Shown here: positions 19,181 through 28,307 of the stretch, in pieces
Numbering within the stretch: the first letter of the stretch is position 1
How the letters are laid out: every line of letters starts with the position of its first letter
Position numbers and translations under genes: made by a program
Notes under the pieces: generated by a model
The model's database searches: none
The model's input: only the letters and a program-made list of their open reading frames with translations
Told to the model about the DNA's origin: nothing
Source: Franzmannia qiaohouensis
GTDB taxonomy: Bacteria > Pseudomonadota > Gammaproteobacteria > Pseudomonadales > Halomonadaceae
Assembly (NCBI RefSeq): GCF_031451695.1
Contig: NZ_JARWAM010000004.1
Location: 283,288 to 347,287 of the forward strand
Length of the DNA stretch: 64,000 nt
Direction: 5' to 3'

Positions 19181-20440
19181 ATGCCCGTCACCTCGGTACG
19201 CCCCGCCTCGCCCCTCAGCCCCCGCGCCTGTCAGCGGGGGCGCGTCCGCCTGGGGGCGGTCGCCGCGCTGCTGGTGCTGGCGTTGGGCCTGGCCGTGGCC
19301 TATTGGCTGATCAGCCAGCCGCCGCGGGTCGAGCGGCGCCCGCCTCCCGAGGTGCCGCCGCCAGTGGTCGACGTGATCGAGGCCATCCGCGGCCCCGCGG
19401 CCCCGCAGATCCACGGCTACGGCCGGGTCCAGGCCGAGCGCGAGACGTTGCTTTCGAGCCGCGTCGCCGGCCGCCTCGAGGCCTTCGCGCCCGGAGTGAT
19501 CCCGGGCCGGGTGGTAGAGGCCGGCGAGCCGCTGCTGAACATCGACGACCGCGACTATCGCCTGGCGCTGCGCGCCGCCGAGGCCGACCTGGCCAGGGCC
19601 CAGGCCGAGCTCGCCAGCGAGCGCGGCGAACAGCTGCGCGCGCAGAGCGAGTACCAGTCGTTCGGCCGCGAGCTGCCCGCCGAGCGCCGCGCCCTGGTGC
19701 TGCGCGAGCCGCAGCTGCGCGCCGCCGAGGCCGGCGTAGCCGCGGCCCAAGTGGCCGTCGAGCAGGCCGGGCTGGACCTTGCACGCACCCAGTTGACCAG
19801 CCCCTACCGCGCCATGATCCAGCAGCGCCTGGTGGGCAGCGGCAGCGAGATCAGCGCCGGCACCGAGCTGCTGCACCTGGTCGACGTGGCGCACTTCTGG
19901 GTCCAGCTCTCGCTGCCCGGCGAGGCGCTTGCGTGGATCGATGCCGGACAGGCCAATGGCGGCGGCGCCGAGGTCCATCTGACCAGCCGTGGCTGGCCGG
20001 CGGGAGCCGAGCGCCACGGGCGGATACTCTCGGTGCTGCCGGCACTCGACGAGGGCGGCCTGCAGACCCAACTGCTGGTGCAGGTCGACGACCCGCTGGC
20101 ACTGGATAGCGATGGCCCGGCGCTGCGCCTCGGCGACCTGCTGCGCGCCGAGGTCATCGCCAGCCCCCGCGACGACCTGTTCGCACTGCCGGCCCAGGCG
20201 CTCAGGCCCGGCGACGAGGTGTGGCGTCTCGACGATGAGGATCGCCTGCGCCGCGCGCGGGTCGAGGTACTGCACCGCGGCGAGGACCAGGTGCTGATCA
20301 GCGCCGGGCTCGAGGCCGGCGAGCGCATCGTGGTCTCCAACCTCGGCCAGCCACGCGACGGCATGCGCCTGCGACCGCGCACCCTGGGCAGCACCGAGCT
20401 TGCGGCGCTGCTCGATAGTGCGGCGGAGGACGAGTCATGA
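19181..20440 (+). CDS. RND efflux periplasmic adaptor (membrane fusion protein)
   Basis: About 419 residues from ATG 19181; a GTG start at 19151 in the same frame would add ten residues, and neither has a strong ribosome site. A single N-terminal membrane segment (LGAVAALLVLALGLAVAYWLI) is followed by a proline-rich linker. Then come a lipoyl/biotinyl-like domain with a long helical hairpin (residues about 80-215, rich in Ala, Arg and Glu) and beta-barrel domains. It would bridge the pump to an outer-membrane channel. It overlaps the pump gene by four bases. No TolC-type gene accompanies it, so a channel encoded elsewhere is probably used. Confidence 0.85.
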   Translation: MPVTSVRPASPLSPRACQRGRVRLGAVAALLVLALGLAVAYWLISQPPRVERRPPPEVPPPVVDVIEAIRGPAAPQIHGYGRVQAERETLLSSRVAGRLEAFAPGVIPGRVVEAGEPLLNIDDRDYRLALRAAEADLARAQAELASERGEQLRAQSEYQSFGRELPAERRALVLREPQLRAAEAGVAAAQVAVEQAGLDLARTQLTSPYRAMIQQRLVGSGSEISAGTELLHLVDVAHFWVQLSLPGEALAWIDAGQANGGGAEVHLTSRGWPAGAERHGRILSVLPALDEGGLQTQLLVQVDDPLALDSDGPALRLGDLLRAEVIASPRDDLFALPAQALRPGDEVWRLDDEDRLRRARVEVLHRGEDQVLISAGLEAGERIVVSNLGQPRDGMRLRPRTLGSTELAALLDSAAEDES

Positions 20441-23400
20441 TGCGGCGCGGCCCGATCGCCTGGATGGTCCACCACGGCGTGGCCCCTAACCTGCTGATGC
20501 TGCTGCTGATCGTCGGCGGCCTGATGGCCTCGCTGACGATCAAGAAGGAGGTATTTCCCGACTTCGATATCGAGGTGGTACAGATCTCGGTCAGCTACCC
20601 CGGGGCGACCCCGGAAGAGGTCGAGCAGAGCATCCTGCTGCCGATAGAAGCCGAGCTTGCCGACATCGAGGGCATCGACGAGGTCACCGCCACCGCCAGT
20701 GAGGGCAGCGCCAGCCTGCGCGCCACCCTGATCGACGGCGTCGAGGTGATGCGCGTCTATCAGGACATCCAGCAGGCGGTGAACGCCATCACGACCCTGC
20801 CTGCCGCCGCCGACCCGCCGCGCATCAACCTGGCCGGGCGCTCGCGCAGCGTGCTGCGCCTGCAGGTACACGGCAACGTCAGCGACCGCGCCCTGCACGA
20901 CGCCGCCGAGGAGATACGCGCCGAGCTGATCGCCAGCCGCGGCATCGCCAAGGCCGAGCTGTCGGGCAACCGCGAGCGCGAAATCCAGGTGTGGCTCGAC
21001 GACCAGGCCATGCGGCGCTTCGACATGACCCACGGCCAGCTCGCCGCACGCATCGGCGACGAGGCCCTCGACCTGGCCGGCGGGCGGCTCTCCACCCAGG
21101 AGGGCGAGTGGCTGATCCGCTACCAGGGCCGCCGCGACGACGCCCTGGCGTTCGCCGAGCTGCCGGTGGGTAGCACCGCCAACGGCGGCATCATTCGCCT
21201 CGGCGATGTCGCCGAGGTCCGCGACGGCTTCGCCGAGAGCGACCGCGAGGTGCAGTACAACGGCCAGCCGGGCCTGACCATCGACGTCTACCAGATCGGC
21301 GACCAGACCCCGCTGGGCATCTCCGAGGCGGTTCACGCCGAGCTCGACCGGCTGATCGCCAACCTCCCCGAAGGCGTCACCCTGAGCGTCGCCCGCGACA
21401 GTTCCGAGATCTACCGCGATCGCCTCGACCTGCTGCTCAAGAACGCCTGGCTGGGCCTGGCGCTGGTGATGGTGATGATGGCGCTGTTCCTCGAGGCGCG
21501 GCTGGCCTTCTGGGTCACCCTGGGCATCCCCACCGCCTTCCTCGGCGCCATGCTGTTTCTGCCGTGGATCGGCGTGTCGATCAACATGATGTCGATGTTC
21601 GCCTTCATCATTGCACTGGGTATCGTGGTCGACGACGCGATCATGGTCGGCGAGAACATCTACAGCTACCGCGAACAGGGCCACTCGCTGCGCGAGGCGG
21701 CGGTGCGCGGCGCCCGCGAACTGGCCACGCCGATCACCTTCGCCATCCTCTCCAATATCGTCGCCTTCCTGCCGCTGCTGTTCCTGCCCGGTTTCCTGGG
21801 CATGATCTTCGCCATGGTGCCGCTGGTGGTGATCACAGTGTTCGTGATGTCGCTGGTGGAGGCGCTGTTCATCCTGCCCGCCCACCTCGCCCACGGCACC
21901 AGCCGACGCCCCACGCCGCGCTGGCAGCGCCCGCTGGAGCGCGTCAGACGCAGCATGCAAGGCGGCCTGACACGCTTCACCGAACAGCGCTTCGCGCCGC
22001 TGCTGCAGCGTGCCCTCGACCAGCGTGCGCTGACCATCAGCCTGGCGGTGGCGGTACTGGCGGTGGCGCTGGCCTACGCCATGAGCGGGCGGCTGGGTTT
22101 CTCGCTGATGCCGCGGGTCGAGTCGGATCAGGTCCAGGCCAGCGTGACCCTGCCGGTGGGCAGCCCGATGGCCGACGACCGGCGTGTCCGCGACCAGCTG
22201 CTGGAGGCCGCCGAGCGCCTCGCCGAGCGCGACGACGGGCCGCACTTCACCGGCACCCGTACACGCCTCGACGGCGATAGCCTCGAGGTCCTGCTGCAGC
22301 TCGATCCGGCCAGCCTCGACGCCTGGCCGCCGTCGCGGGTGGCCCGCGAGTGGCGCGAGCTGAGCGGCGAGCTGACCAACGTCCAGGCCGTGCGCTTCGA
22401 GTCCGACGTCGGCGGCCCGGGCCGTGGGGCGGGGCTGACGCTGCGCCTCTCCCACCCCGACAGCAACGTGCTCGAGGCGGCTTCCCTGCGGCTCGCCGAT
22501 GAACTCACCCAATTCGGCGGCCTCACCGATATCGACAGTGGCCTCGGCGACGGCCTGCCGCAGCTCGAGGTGCGGCTCTCCGCCGAGGGGCGCGCCCTGG
22601 GCCTCAGCGGCAGCGACCTGGCCGCCCAGCTGCGCGGGCCGCTGCAGGGCGTTACCGCCGTCGAGCAGCACGCCGGGCGCACCTCGGTGAGCGTCGAGGT
22701 GCGCCTGCCGCCGCAGGCCCGCGACAGCTTGAGCGAGCTCTATCAGCTGCCGATTCGCACCGCAGAGGGCGTCGAGGTACCGCTGGCCCGGGTCGCCGAT
22801 ATCGACATCGGCCGCGCCTCCACCACCCTGCGCCGCACCGACGGCCGCCGCGACATCACCGTCACCGCCGACCTCGACGGCGACGCCCAGGTCAACCAGG
22901 TACTGGCGACCCTGCAGGAGCAGGTATTCCCCGGGGTCGAGGCCGCCTATCCGGGCCTCGAGATCGGCCTCGGCGGCCGCCAGCAGGACACCGCCGACAA
23001 CCTGGCCACGCTGAGGACCGCCATGTGGCTGACCCTGGCGGCGATCTACTGCCTGCTGGCGATCCCCTTCCGCAGCTACCTGCAGCCGCTGCTGGTGATG
23101 GCGGCGATCCCGTTCGGGGTGATCGGCGCAGTGGGCGGCCACCTGATCATGGGCTTCGGACTCTCCATCGTCAGCCTGCTGGGGATGCTGGCGCTGTCCG
23201 GGGTGGTGATCAACGATGCGCTGGTGCTGATCGACTACGCCAACCGCCGTCGCCGCGAGGGCATGGCCGCCCGCGAGGCGATCGTCGCCGCCGCCACGCG
23301 CCGCCTGCGGCCGATCATGATGACTACCATGACCACCTTCCTGGGGCTGGCGCCGATGATCTTCGAGACCTCGCGCCAGGCACGCTTCATGATCCCCATG

Positions 23401-23538
23401 GCCATTTCGCTGGGCTTCGGCATGCTGTTCGCTACCCTGATCCTGCTGATCCTGGTGCCGGTGCTCTATCTGAGCCTCGAGCGACTGCGCGAACGTCTGA
23501 CACCGCACGCCGCGCCACGCCCACAGGAGGCCCGCTGA
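20437..23538 (+). CDS. RND efflux transporter permease, AcrB family
   Basis: A 1033-residue inner-membrane pump with the duplicated RND layout: one N-terminal helix, a large periplasmic domain, then a helix bundle, repeated. The helix-4 sequence IVVDDAIMVGENIYSY carries the paired Asp residues of the proton relay. In the second half ALSGVVINDALVLIDYANRRRREGM mirrors it. The long periplasmic loops differ from the heavy-metal pumps, so organic substrates are more likely. It overlaps the adaptor gene by ATGA and joins the kinase gene by TGATG. A strain-wide long open frame on the opposite strand is a GC artefact. Confidence 0.92.
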   Translation: MMRRGPIAWMVHHGVAPNLLMLLLIVGGLMASLTIKKEVFPDFDIEVVQISVSYPGATPEEVEQSILLPIEAELADIEGIDEVTATASEGSASLRATLIDGVEVMRVYQDIQQAVNAITTLPAAADPPRINLAGRSRSVLRLQVHGNVSDRALHDAAEEIRAELIASRGIAKAELSGNREREIQVWLDDQAMRRFDMTHGQLAARIGDEALDLAGGRLSTQEGEWLIRYQGRRDDALAFAELPVGSTANGGIIRLGDVAEVRDGFAESDREVQYNGQPGLTIDVYQIGDQTPLGISEAVHAELDRLIANLPEGVTLSVARDSSEIYRDRLDLLLKNAWLGLALVMVMMALFLEARLAFWVTLGIPTAFLGAMLFLPWIGVSINMMSMFAFIIALGIVVDDAIMVGENIYSYREQGHSLREAAVRGARELATPITFAILSNIVAFLPLLFLPGFLGMIFAMVPLVVITVFVMSLVEALFILPAHLAHGTSRRPTPRWQRPLERVRRSMQGGLTRFTEQRFAPLLQRALDQRALTISLAVAVLAVALAYAMSGRLGFSLMPRVESDQVQASVTLPVGSPMADDRRVRDQLLEAAERLAERDDGPHFTGTRTRLDGDSLEVLLQLDPASLDAWPPSRVAREWRELSGELTNVQAVRFESDVGGPGRGAGLTLRLSHPDSNVLEAASLRLADELTQFGGLTDIDSGLGDGLPQLEVRLSAEGRALGLSGSDLAAQLRGPLQGVTAVEQHAGRTSVSVEVRLPPQARDSLSELYQLPIRTAEGVEVPLARVADIDIGRASTTLRRTDGRRDITVTADLDGDAQVNQVLATLQEQVFPGVEAAYPGLEIGLGGRQQDTADNLATLRTAMWLTLAAIYCLLAIPFRSYLQPLLVMAAIPFGVIGAVGGHLIMGFGLSIVSLLGMLALSGVVINDALVLIDYANRRRREGMAAREAIVAAATRRLRPIMMTTMTTFLGLAPMIFETSRQARFMIPMAISLGFGMLFATLILLILVPVLYLSLERLRERLTPHAAPRPQEAR

Positions 23539-24983
23539 TGCCCGCCTATTCGTTCCCTCGCCGCCCGGTGGTATCGCGCCTCGGCGTCAAGCTGTTCGTG
23601 ATCATCCTGGCGGTCAACGTGCTGATTGCCGGGCTGGTGTTCCTGGCCGTGTCGCGTAGCATCGACCGCGGCTTCATCGACTACCTGGAGACCACCCAGA
23701 CCACCCGTGCCGAGACCCTGGCCGAAGGCCTCGCCGAGGAGTGGCAGCGGCGCGGCGACTGGCAGTGGCTGCGCGACGACATGAGCGCCTGGCAGCGCCT
23801 GGTACGCCGCCAGCTGTGGCCCGGCGACGGCCCGCCCCCCCAGGGCATCGACCGGCGCCTGGGCGATCCCGGCGACTTCGTGCTGCATGACGCCAACGGC
23901 CTGCCGGTCATCGGGCTGCGTCCCGACGACGACGACGCCGCCGGCGGCTCCGAACTGCACTGGCTGCCGATCATCAGTCAGGGCGAGCAGGTCGGGGCTC
24001 TCGGCTATCGCCCTCCCCAGCAGCTGATGGCGCGCATGGACCGCATCTTCCTGTCACGACAGCAGCGCAACCTGGGCATCATAGTCGCCTCGCTGGCACT
24101 CGCTTCGCTGCTGCTGGCCGGCGGGCTGTCGTGGTGGCTGGGCGGGCGCACCGGGCATATGGCGCTGGCCACCCGGCGCCTCACCGAGGGCGACTACGAC
24201 ATCCGCCTGCCGGAGCACGGCGGCGATGAGCTGTCGCGACTCTCCCACGACTTCAACGTGCTGGCGGCAACGCTCGAGGCCAACCGCGAGGCGCGCCAGC
24301 GCTGGGTATCCGACATCGCCCACGAGCTTCGCACGCCGCTGGCGGTGCTGCGCGGCGAGATCGAAGCCATGCAGGACGGTATCCGCCCGATGAACGAGGA
24401 TAACCTCGGCTCGCTGGCCCAGGAGGTCGGCCAGCTCGAACGCCTGGTCGCCGACCTGCGGCTGCTGGCCCAGAGCGACGCCGGCGTGCTCGACGTCTCG
24501 CTGGCGCCCCTCGATCTGGCCGAAACCCTGGCCGCGCGCCTCGAGGAGCGCCGCGGCTGGCTGGCCGACCAGGGCCTCGAGCTAGAGGTGCATATCACCG
24601 ACCAGGCGCCGATCCGCGGCGACCTGCAGCGCTTGCGCCAGCTGTGGCACAACCTGCTCGACAACACCTGCGCCTATACCCAGGCCCCCGGCCGCCTCAG
24701 CGTCAGCCTGACCTGCGATACGCAGGTCGTGCGCATCGTCTGGGAAGATACCGCCCCGGGCGTACCCGAGCAGGAGCTCGACCGTCTCACCGAGCGTCTC
24801 TACCGGGTCGAGGGCTCGCGCAACCGCGCCAGCGGCGGCAGTGGACTGGGACTGTCGATTGCCACCGCCCTGGTCACCGCCCACGGTGGCAGCATGCGGG
24901 CCTCGAATTCCCCCCTCGGCGGGTTATGCTGGACCCTCGAATTTCCACTGCTCAGGGAGAACGTGCATGAGCGCCACGCCTAA
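23538..24983 (+). CDS. baeS: Envelope-stress sensor histidine kinase, BaeS-like
   Basis: A 481-residue membrane kinase; its ATG shares a base with the pump stop codon. Two membrane helices (residues about 17-38 and 175-197) flank a periplasmic sensor of about 135 residues. HAMP follows (RRLTEGDYDIRLPEHGGDELSRL). The phosphoacceptor His is in WVSDIAHELRTPLAVLRGEIEAM, and the ATPase domain has N-box HNLLDNTCAY and G-box GGSGLGLSIATALVTAHGG. It is partnered with the downstream regulator, which begins inside its last codons. Placement after an RND pump matches BaeS logic in enterobacteria. Confidence 0.88.
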   Translation: MPAYSFPRRPVVSRLGVKLFVIILAVNVLIAGLVFLAVSRSIDRGFIDYLETTQTTRAETLAEGLAEEWQRRGDWQWLRDDMSAWQRLVRRQLWPGDGPPPQGIDRRLGDPGDFVLHDANGLPVIGLRPDDDDAAGGSELHWLPIISQGEQVGALGYRPPQQLMARMDRIFLSRQQRNLGIIVASLALASLLLAGGLSWWLGGRTGHMALATRRLTEGDYDIRLPEHGGDELSRLSHDFNVLAATLEANREARQRWVSDIAHELRTPLAVLRGEIEAMQDGIRPMNEDNLGSLAQEVGQLERLVADLRLLAQSDAGVLDVSLAPLDLAETLAARLEERRGWLADQGLELEVHITDQAPIRGDLQRLRQLWHNLLDNTCAYTQAPGRLSVSLTCDTQVVRIVWEDTAPGVPEQELDRLTERLYRVEGSRNRASGGSGLGLSIATALVTAHGGSMRASNSPLGGLCWTLEFPLLRENVHERHA

Positions 24984-25665
24984 CGAAACCGTGCTGATCG
25001 TCGAGGACGAGCCCAAGATCGCCAGCTTGGTGGCCGACTACCTCCGCGGCAGCGGCTTCGCCTCGCACCACCTCGACCACGGCGACAGCGTGGTGCCGTG
25101 GCTCGAGCAGCAGCAGCCCGACCTGGTGCTGCTCGACCTGATGCTGCCGGGTACCGACGGCCTGACCCTGTGCCGCCAGCTGCGCGAGCGCTGGCCGCGG
25201 CTGCCGGTGATCATGCTCACCGCGCGGGTCGAGGAGGTCGACCGCCTGCTGGGCCTGGAACTCGGCGCCGACGACTATATCTGCAAGCCGTTCAGCCCCC
25301 GTGAGGTGGTGGCACGGATCAAGGCGGTGCTGCGCCGCAGCCGCGCTGCCGAGGCACCGGCGAGCGCCGACAGCGCCGCGCTGGTTCTCGACGACGACGG
25401 CTGGCGGGCGCTGGCCGACGGCCACGACCTGGGGCTCACCGCCGTCGAGTTCCAGCTGCTCAAGGTGCTGATGAACGCGCCGGGACGGATCTTCTCCCGC
25501 GACCAGCTGATGGACCACATGTACCGCGACCATCGCATCGTCTCCGAGCGCACCGTCGACAGCCACATCAAGAAGCTGCGCAAGAAGATCAGCGACGTGT
25601 GGCCGGAGCGCGAGATCATCCGTTCGGTCTACGGCGTCGGCTACAAGTACCAGCCGGAGGAGTGA
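24967..25665 (+). CDS. baeR: OmpR-family response regulator, BaeR-like
   Basis: A 232-residue regulator starting at ATG 24967, inside the end of the kinase gene (17-nt overlap). The receiver domain has the acidic pair VEDE, the phosphorylated Asp in LVLLDLMLPG, and Thr and Lys in MLTAR and YICKPFSPREVVAR. The C-terminal winged helix (residues about 135-230) ends RTVDSHIKKLRKKI...SVYGVGYKYQPEE. It probably controls the pump operon and the spy-like gene through the TTGC arrays found upstream of both; that link is inference. Confidence 0.9.
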   Translation: MSATPNETVLIVEDEPKIASLVADYLRGSGFASHHLDHGDSVVPWLEQQQPDLVLLDLMLPGTDGLTLCRQLRERWPRLPVIMLTARVEEVDRLLGLELGADDYICKPFSPREVVARIKAVLRRSRAAEAPASADSAALVLDDDGWRALADGHDLGLTAVEFQLLKVLMNAPGRIFSRDQLMDHMYRDHRIVSERTVDSHIKKLRKKISDVWPEREIIRSVYGVGYKYQPEE

Positions 25666-25683
25666 GACGCTGTTGCGCGATGG

Positions 25684-25709
25684 TTGCACCCTTGCTGCAA
25701 CCTGATTGC
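25684..25709 (+). promoter_or_regulatory. TTGC repeat array upstream of the spy-like gene
   Basis: TTGC at 25684, 25692 and 25706, outer units 22 bp apart, with the shared block TTGCACC found at both ends and in the array at 19084-19108. It lies 52 nt before the start codon. Confidence 0.45.
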
Positions 25710-25760
25710 ACCACCGCAGCCGAGAGTGTCAGCGTCACCCTAAGGAACCAGGAGTCCAGC

Positions 25761-26201
25761 ATGATTCGAATGACCGTACGCAAGACCCTGATGCCGGCGC
25801 TGCTGGCGCTGGCCATCGCGCCGCTGTCGCTGGCCGTCAGCGCCGCCGACCACGGCGACGCTAGCGCCAAGGGCGAGCGCTATCAGCAGACGCATGCTGA
25901 GCATCGCCAGGCGATGCAGGAACGCCTTACCACGCTGGTCGACGGCTGGGAGCTCAGCGACGCCGAGCGCGAGGCGCTGACCGAGGTGCGTGAAAGCATG
26001 TACCGCGATATGCGCGAACTGCACGACCAGGACTTCGACTCTCGCGATGAGCGCCGCGAGGCCTACCGCGCCCTGCGCGACGAGCATCGTGCGGCGCTGG
26101 CAGAGATCCTCGACGAGCAGCAGCTCGAGGAGCTCAAGGCCGCCATGCAGTCCAAGCACCGCCACGGCAAGCGCGGCGACAAGCCCGAGCGCGACGCCTG
26201 A
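25761..26201 (+). CDS. spy: Spy/CpxP-like periplasmic chaperone
   Basis: A 146-residue protein with AGGAG before ATG 25761 and a signal peptide ending near VSAAD (residue about 30). The mature part is almost wholly helical and charged. It has two heptad-like LTxxQ-family segments, LSDAEREALTEVRESMYRDMRELHDQDFD and YRALRDEHRAALAEILDEQQLEELKAAM. Spy and CpxP are periplasmic holdase chaperones induced by BaeR or CpxR during envelope stress, and the position just after baeR with a shared promoter motif fits. The tail is unusually rich in His, Lys and Arg. Confidence 0.8.
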   Translation: MIRMTVRKTLMPALLALAIAPLSLAVSAADHGDASAKGERYQQTHAEHRQAMQERLTTLVDGWELSDAEREALTEVRESMYRDMRELHDQDFDSRDERREAYRALRDEHRAALAEILDEQQLEELKAAMQSKHRHGKRGDKPERDA

Positions 26202-26204
26202 CGG

Positions 26205-26285
26205 ACGCGGCGCCGCTGACCCAGTCAGCGGCGCCGCGTTGCGCTATTACCTCCCCCCCCTGCGCCCGACATCCTTGTCGGGCGC
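26205..26285. terminator. Convergent hairpins between spy and the TRAP genes
   Basis: A perfect 16-bp stem (26205-26220 with 26224-26239, loop CCA) starts four bases after the spy-like stop. A second 9-bp stem GCGCCCGAC/GTCGGGCGC (26262-26270, 26277-26285) lies ten bases from the end of dctM. Neither has a long U tract, but both end the two converging units. Confidence 0.65.
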
Positions 26286-26294
26286 TGTCGTCTA

Positions 26295-27614
26295 TCAGCC
26301 GTACAGCACCCCCGGCAGCCAGAACACGATGCCCGGCACCATGTAGAGGATGAACATCGCCACGAACACCATCAGCAGGAACGGCGCGATACCGATGAAG
26401 ATATCGTTGAGCTCGATCCCCTTGGGCGAGATGCCCTTGAGATAGAAGGCCGACATCGCCATCGGCGGGGTCAGGAACGAGGTCTGGATATTGAGCGCCA
26501 CCAGCACCCCGAAGAACAGCGGATCGATGCCGAACATGTGCAGCAGCGGCAGGAAGATCGGCACGAAGATGATGATGATCTCGGTCCACTCCAGGGGCCA
26601 GCCCAGAATGAAGATCATCAGTTGGGCGAGCAGCAGGAACTGCAGCGGTGTCAGCGACATGCCGCTGATCCAGTGCTCGATCAGCGAGTGGCCGTCGAGC
26701 AGCGAGAACACCGACGAGAAGATCCACGAGCCGACGAACAGCCAGCACACCATGGCGCTGGTACGCGCGGTGAGGAACACCGCCTCGCGCAGCCGGGCGA
26801 AGGTCAACTGACGGTAGGCCGCGGCCAGCAGGATCGCCCCCAGTGCGCCGATACCGGCCGCCTCGTGGGGAGTGGCGAGGCCAAACAGGATCGCCCCCAG
26901 CACCGACATGATCAGCACGAACAGCGGCACGAAGGAGGTCAAAAGCCCCCAGTAGACCTTGCCCAGCGGCACATTCAACTGCTCGGCCGGCAGCTTCGGC
27001 GCCACCTTGGGGTTGATCATCGCGCGCCCCATCACGTAGAGGATGTAGAGCCCCGCCAGTAGCAGCCCGGGTATCAGCGCCGCGGCATAGAGGCGCACGA
27101 CCGAGACCCCGGCCATGGCGCCATACAGGATCAACATGATGCTCGGTGGGATCAGGATCCCGAGGCAGCCCCCGGCGCAGATCACTCCGCTCGACATGCG
27201 CTTGTCGTAGCCGGCGTTGAGCATCGCTGGCAGCGCCAGCAACCCCATCAGGGTCACCACCGCACCGACGATGCCGGTGGCAGTGGCAAACAGCGCACAG
27301 GTGATCAGGCTGGCCACCGCCAACGAGGCCGGCATGCCGCGTGCCGCCAGTTGCAGGCTCGAGAACAGCCGGTCGAGAATATTGGCGCGCTCGACCATGT
27401 AGCCCATGAACAGGAACAGCGGCACGGCGATCAGCACGTCATTGGACATCACCCCGTAGGCGCGCTGCACCAGTAGCGAGAAGATGATGTCGCCGATGGC
27501 GAAATAACCGAAGGCGATGCCCATGGCGATCAGCGTGAAGGCGATGGGGAAGCCGAGCATGATCAGGATGACCAACATGCCCAGCATCATGATACCAATT
27601 TCCGGTTCGCTCAT
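26295..27614 (-). CDS. dctM: TRAP transporter large permease DctM
   Basis: A 439-residue membrane protein of the DctM/SiaM family with about twelve helices. It has the conserved loop segments GYMVERANILDRLFSSLQLAARGMPASLAVASLITCALFATATG and GCLGILIPPSIMLILYG. It is the sodium-coupled transport subunit. Its ATG at 27614 overlaps the stop of dctQ by four bases. It is last in the order dctP-dctQ-dctM on the minus strand. Confidence 0.93.
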   Translation of the reverse strand: MSEPEIGIMMLGMLVILIMLGFPIAFTLIAMGIAFGYFAIGDIIFSLLVQRAYGVMSNDVLIAVPLFLFMGYMVERANILDRLFSSLQLAARGMPASLAVASLITCALFATATGIVGAVVTLMGLLALPAMLNAGYDKRMSSGVICAGGCLGILIPPSIMLILYGAMAGVSVVRLYAAALIPGLLLAGLYILYVMGRAMINPKVAPKLPAEQLNVPLGKVYWGLLTSFVPLFVLIMSVLGAILFGLATPHEAAGIGALGAILLAAAYRQLTFARLREAVFLTARTSAMVCWLFVGSWIFSSVFSLLDGHSLIEHWISGMSLTPLQFLLLAQLMIFILGWPLEWTEIIIIFVPIFLPLLHMFGIDPLFFGVLVALNIQTSFLTPPMAMSAFYLKGISPKGIELNDIFIGIAPFLLMVFVAMFILYMVPGIVFWLPGVLYG

Positions 27615-28207
27615 TGCCGATCCTCCGGAGGTGTCTGCTGAGCAGCAAGAATCTCATCCTGCTTGTTGATCGGAATGGCGATCTCTTCCACGTCGCCCAG
27701 GCGGCGCGGCCATTTACCGTGCTTGAGACACAGGATGCAGCGGCTGACCTCAGCCACGCCCTGCAGTGCCAGCAGCGCCGCACAGGCGGGGATCACGAAC
27801 TTGTAGGGGTAGATCGGTGGCCCACCGGGGGTATAGGAGCTGTGCTCGTTCTGCCGATAGGAGAGCGCGAAGAAGTCCCAGCCGTAGAACAGCAGTGCCA
27901 GGATGCCGGGATAGAAGAAGATCACGTACAGGCCCAGGTCGAGCCCCGCCTGTACCCGTGTCGGAAAGTAGCGCGACACCACGTCGGCGCGCACATGGGC
28001 GTTATGCGCCAAGGCATAGGCGCCGGCCATCATGAACAGGGTGCCGTAGAGCATGTAGCTGGTGTCGTAGGCCCAGGTCGTGGGTGCGCCCATCACATAG
28101 CGCATGAAGACCTCGTAGCTGACCACGAAGGTCAGGATCAGGATGGCCCAGGCAAATACCTTGCCCATCCAGGTACTGATATGGTCGATGAAGAAGATGA
28201 AACGCAT
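27611..28207 (-). CDS. dctQ: TRAP transporter small permease DctQ
   Basis: A 198-residue protein with four predicted helices, starting at ATG 28207 with AGAGG upstream (MRFIFFIDHISTWMGKVFAWAILILTFVVSYEVFMRY). The FMRYVMGAPTTWAYDTSYMLYGTLFMMAGAYALAHNAHVRADV block is the DctQ hallmark. It is longer than the simplest DctQ proteins, with a loop rich in Tyr and Pro between the last helices, as in carboxylate-type systems. It is separated from dctP by a perfect 10-bp hairpin. Confidence 0.9.
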   Translation of the reverse strand: MRFIFFIDHISTWMGKVFAWAILILTFVVSYEVFMRYVMGAPTTWAYDTSYMLYGTLFMMAGAYALAHNAHVRADVVSRYFPTRVQAGLDLGLYVIFFYPGILALLFYGWDFFALSYRQNEHSSYTPGGPPIYPYKFVIPACAALLALQGVAEVSRCILCLKHGKWPRRLGDVEEIAIPINKQDEILAAQQTPPEDRQ

Positions 28208-28266
28208 GACAACCTCTCACCATGGACGGCACTGCCGCATCGTGGGCAGTGCCATCAATCGACGTT

Positions 28267-28290
28267 CCCCGCTGCCTCCTGGCAGCGGGG
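28267..28290 (-). promoter_or_regulatory. Intercistronic stem-loop between dctP and dctQ
   Basis: CCCCGCTGCC (28267-28276), loop of four, GGCAGCGGGG (28281-28290): a perfect 10-bp stem without a U tract. It probably protects or partly terminates the dctP message, giving more binding protein than membrane subunits. Confidence 0.6.
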
Positions 28291-28307
28291 GAATAAGCCT
28301 CGCGGGC

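Noticed and set aside
19804..23508. A 1234-codon open frame on the minus strand opposite the RND genes
   Set aside because: It runs antisense to two intact, recognisable genes and has a repetitive Gln/His/Arg/Gly-rich composition typical of the reverse frame of GC-rich coding DNA.
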